Assembly: GCA_003281415.1 (NCBI GenBank)
Contig: QCCC01000001.1
Span: forward strand, 62,001-126,000
Source of the DNA: Prochlorococcus sp. AG-347-K15
GTDB lineage: Bacteria; Cyanobacteriota; Cyanobacteriia; PCC-6307; Cyanobiaceae
Direction of reading: 5' to 3'
DNA length: 64,000 bases
Shown here: in pieces, positions 61,908 through 64,000 of the stretch
Layout: every line of letters starts with the position of its first letter
Position numbering within the stretch: the stretch's first letter is position 1
Position numbers and translations under genes: made by a program
The notes under the pieces: model-generated
What the model was told of the DNA's origin: nothing
Seen by the model: the letters and a program-made list of their open reading frames with translations, nothing else
Database searches by the model: none

Positions 61908-63293
61908 TTAAGCATCTAAAAGTCTCAAAAGTTCTTCAATATGAGATTCTTTTGTATTGTAATTCCCCATGACAACCCGTAAAAAATATTTACCTTTAAA
62001 TTTTGGTCTAGAAAGCATAAAATTATTGTTAATTAGTTCATTAACTTTAGTTTGAGTCCATGCATCAGAGTCTTTTGGCTCAAGTTTATTTGGTAGGAAT
62101 GAAACAATGTGAAGAGGACCTGAATATATATCAAATTTATTTTTACTAATATTTTTTACAAAAAAATCTTTTCTTTTAATCGATGATTTTAATATATTTT
62201 CTATTCCATTGAGACCTAAAAAACGTAACCCAAGCCATAGTTTGATAACCTCTGCAGGTCTAGAACCTTGAATGCCTATCTCACCTCTATTAATAATATT
62301 TTCTTTAGATGATATATATGGTAGTCCAGTATTAAAAGTATTTTCTAAAGTACTCATATTTGAAACCAATAACAAAGATGAAGTCTTTGTAATGCCAATA
62401 ATTTTTTGTGGATTTATCGTTATCGAATTAGCCTGATTAATATTATTTAGACCTTCTATTGGAATAGAAGTTATAGCAAATATCCCTCCAATTGAACCAT
62501 CAATATGTAACCATATGTTTCTTTGTTTACAGATGTCACTAATTTCTTTAATAGGATCAATGGCTCCTCTTACAGTTGTCCCAAGGGTGGCAACAATAGC
62601 AAATATTTTTTTATTTTCTGTTGAACATTTATCTAAAGAGTTTCTGAGATCGTTTATGTCCATTCGACCTTGATTATCAGTTTTAATCCTGACAAGATTC
62701 TTAGTATCAAGACCCATTACCTTTATACATTTAACGAAAGAAGAATGAGCATCTTCACTAACAAGTAATACAGAATTAGGATTTGTACCTAATCCAGCAT
62801 TATTTCTAGCTGCAATAAGTGCATTCAGATTACTTAATGTACCTCCGCTAGCAGCTATACCTCCTGAGAAATCATTAAAACCAATTTTCTTGGCAAACCA
62901 TTTGCATAATGATTCCTCAAGCAAAGTTACACTTGGTGATAACTCGTAAGCGAGAAGATTATTATTTAAACCAGCAGCAATTAAATCTCCCAAAATAGAG
63001 AAAATTAAAGGTGGGGGATCAAGGTGAGCTAGTGAACCAGGATGAACGGGATTAAATGAATTATTCAAAAGAGATTCAATCTCAGAAAACAAATCATCCT
63101 CAGAGTTACCATCTTCCGCAGGCATAATACACTTGAAACTCTCATCAAAAGGTAAAGGACCATTTTTATCAGCTTTAGAGAACCAGTCACAAAGAGTTTG
63201 ACTTGCTCTATTCAGCAGAGTCATAAATTTGTCATTAGTCCCTAAATTTGAGGGGAAATATATATCTTTATTATTAATTAAATCTTCAGCCAT
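61908..63293 (-). CDS. PLP-dependent group II decarboxylase family
   Basis: HPGSLAHLDPPPL; GGIAASGGTLSNLNALIAAR; WLHIDGSIGG; NPQKIIGI around the PLP lysine. Confidence 0.9.
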   Translation of the reverse strand: MAEDLINNKDIYFPSNLGTNDKFMTLLNRASQTLCDWFSKADKNGPLPFDESFKCIMPAEDGNSEDDLFSEIESLLNNSFNPVHPGSLAHLDPPPLIFSILGDLIAAGLNNNLLAYELSPSVTLLEESLCKWFAKKIGFNDFSGGIAASGGTLSNLNALIAARNNAGLGTNPNSVLLVSEDAHSSFVKCIKVMGLDTKNLVRIKTDNQGRMDINDLRNSLDKCSTENKKIFAIVATLGTTVRGAIDPIKEISDICKQRNIWLHIDGSIGGIFAITSIPIEGLNNINQANSITINPQKIIGITKTSSLLLVSNMSTLENTFNTGLPYISSKENIINRGEIGIQGSRPAEVIKLWLGLRFLGLNGIENILKSSIKRKDFFVKNISKNKFDIYSGPLHIVSFLPNKLEPKDSDAWTQTKVNELINNNFMLSRPKFKGKYFLRVVMGNYNTKESHIEELLRLLDA

Positions 63294-63336
63294 CAGATAA
63301 GATATCTATTAATAATTCTATTCTCAATCTTGGTAA

Positions 63337-63852
63337 ATGAGATATATTTTTGAAAATGGAAATAGTAATGAAGATCAACAAAAAAAAACAAATGATTTAA
63401 AATATATTTTGTGGATGAATTCGATATTAAGAAGATCCAAAGAAATTGGAAAAGTTGAGCTACCAATCTGTTCAATAATTTTAGATGAGAGAGGAAGATG
63501 TATCGGGAGAGGGGTTAACAGGAGGAATATAAATAAAGACCCATTAGGTCATGCTGAAATAATGGCACTTAGGCAGGCATCTCTAGTAAAAAATGATTGG
63601 AGATTTAATGAGTGTACTATTATCACAAATTTAGAACCTTGTACTATGTGTTCCTCTGCTCTTATTCAAGCGCGTATGGGTAAAGTTATTTTCGGGGCTT
63701 ACGATAAGAAAAGAGGTGGATTGGGTGGTTCAATTGACCTATCAAAACATGAAAGTGCTCATCACAAAATGGAAATAATTGGAGGTATTCTAGAAGATGA
63801 ATGCAGTCAAATTTTACAGATTTGGTTCAAAAAGTTGAGGACTCAAAAATAG
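63337..63852 (+). CDS. tadA: tRNA-specific adenosine deaminase
   Basis: DPLGHAEIMALRQA and NLEPCTMCSSALIQARMGKVIFGAYDKKRGGLGG. Confidence 0.93.
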   Translation: MRYIFENGNSNEDQQKKTNDLKYILWMNSILRRSKEIGKVELPICSIILDERGRCIGRGVNRRNINKDPLGHAEIMALRQASLVKNDWRFNECTIITNLEPCTMCSSALIQARMGKVIFGAYDKKRGGLGGSIDLSKHESAHHKMEIIGGILEDECSQILQIWFKKLRTQK

Positions 63853-64000
63853 AAAATTTCTTTAGCTCAGTATCAAATAGGTTTAATAATCTATCAACAT
63901 TCTCCTCACATGAATTAAAACCCATTAGCCCTACACGCCACACCTTACCGGATAATTCTCCAAGTCCATTTCCTATTTCAATTCCAAAATTTCTTAAGAG
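63827..64000 (-). CDS. class V aminotransferase, C-terminal fragment (runs off window)
   Basis: Hand-translated LLRNFGIEIGNGLGELSGKVWRVGLMGFNSCEENVDRLLNLFDTELKKFSIFESSTF*. Confidence 0.8.
   Translation of the reverse strand, partial: LLRNFGIEIGNGLGELSGKVWRVGLMGFNSCEENVDRLLNLFDTELKKFSIFESSTF

Overview
The window is about 64 kb of low-GC, gene-dense chromosome. Protein sequences and gene order match a marine picocyanobacterium, most probably high-light-type Prochlorococcus (inference; no database search was run). From about 3.6 kb onward most of it is core housekeeping: clpS, trmL, cobU, metG, rpsR/rpmG, pheT, metH, ilvE, cobN, hemJ, uvrC, coaD, dapF, leuS, pgi, purN, argC, ribBA, dnaJ/dnaK, 2Fe-2S ferredoxin, hisZ, htpG, rpmB, psaK, dxs, ilvA, scpB, pyk, bioY, lspA and tadA. 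There are two tRNAs: Met-CAT and Ser-GGA. I see no CRISPR array, transposase, integrase, prophage, rRNA or recognisable defence system. The unusual material lies in two small-ORF or intergenic zones. Zone 1 (1-3.6 kb) has several unlisted mini-ORFs. It also has a ribbon-helix-helix (RHH) regulator gene bracketed by matching operator-like palindromes, one of them a perfect 17-bp palindrome abutting the stop codon. A structured element there pairs fully only as minus-strand RNA. Zone 2 (12.9-15 kb) has three gaplessly alignable ~50-bp repeats carrying a recurring 12-bp quasi-palindrome, a small secreted-type protein with a structured 3' tail and terminator, and an RHH + C-terminal J-domain fusion protein preceded by a spaced inverted repeat. 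No complete undescribed system can be claimed from sequence alone. The best leads are the self-bracketing RHH locus and the repeat/RHH-J locus.
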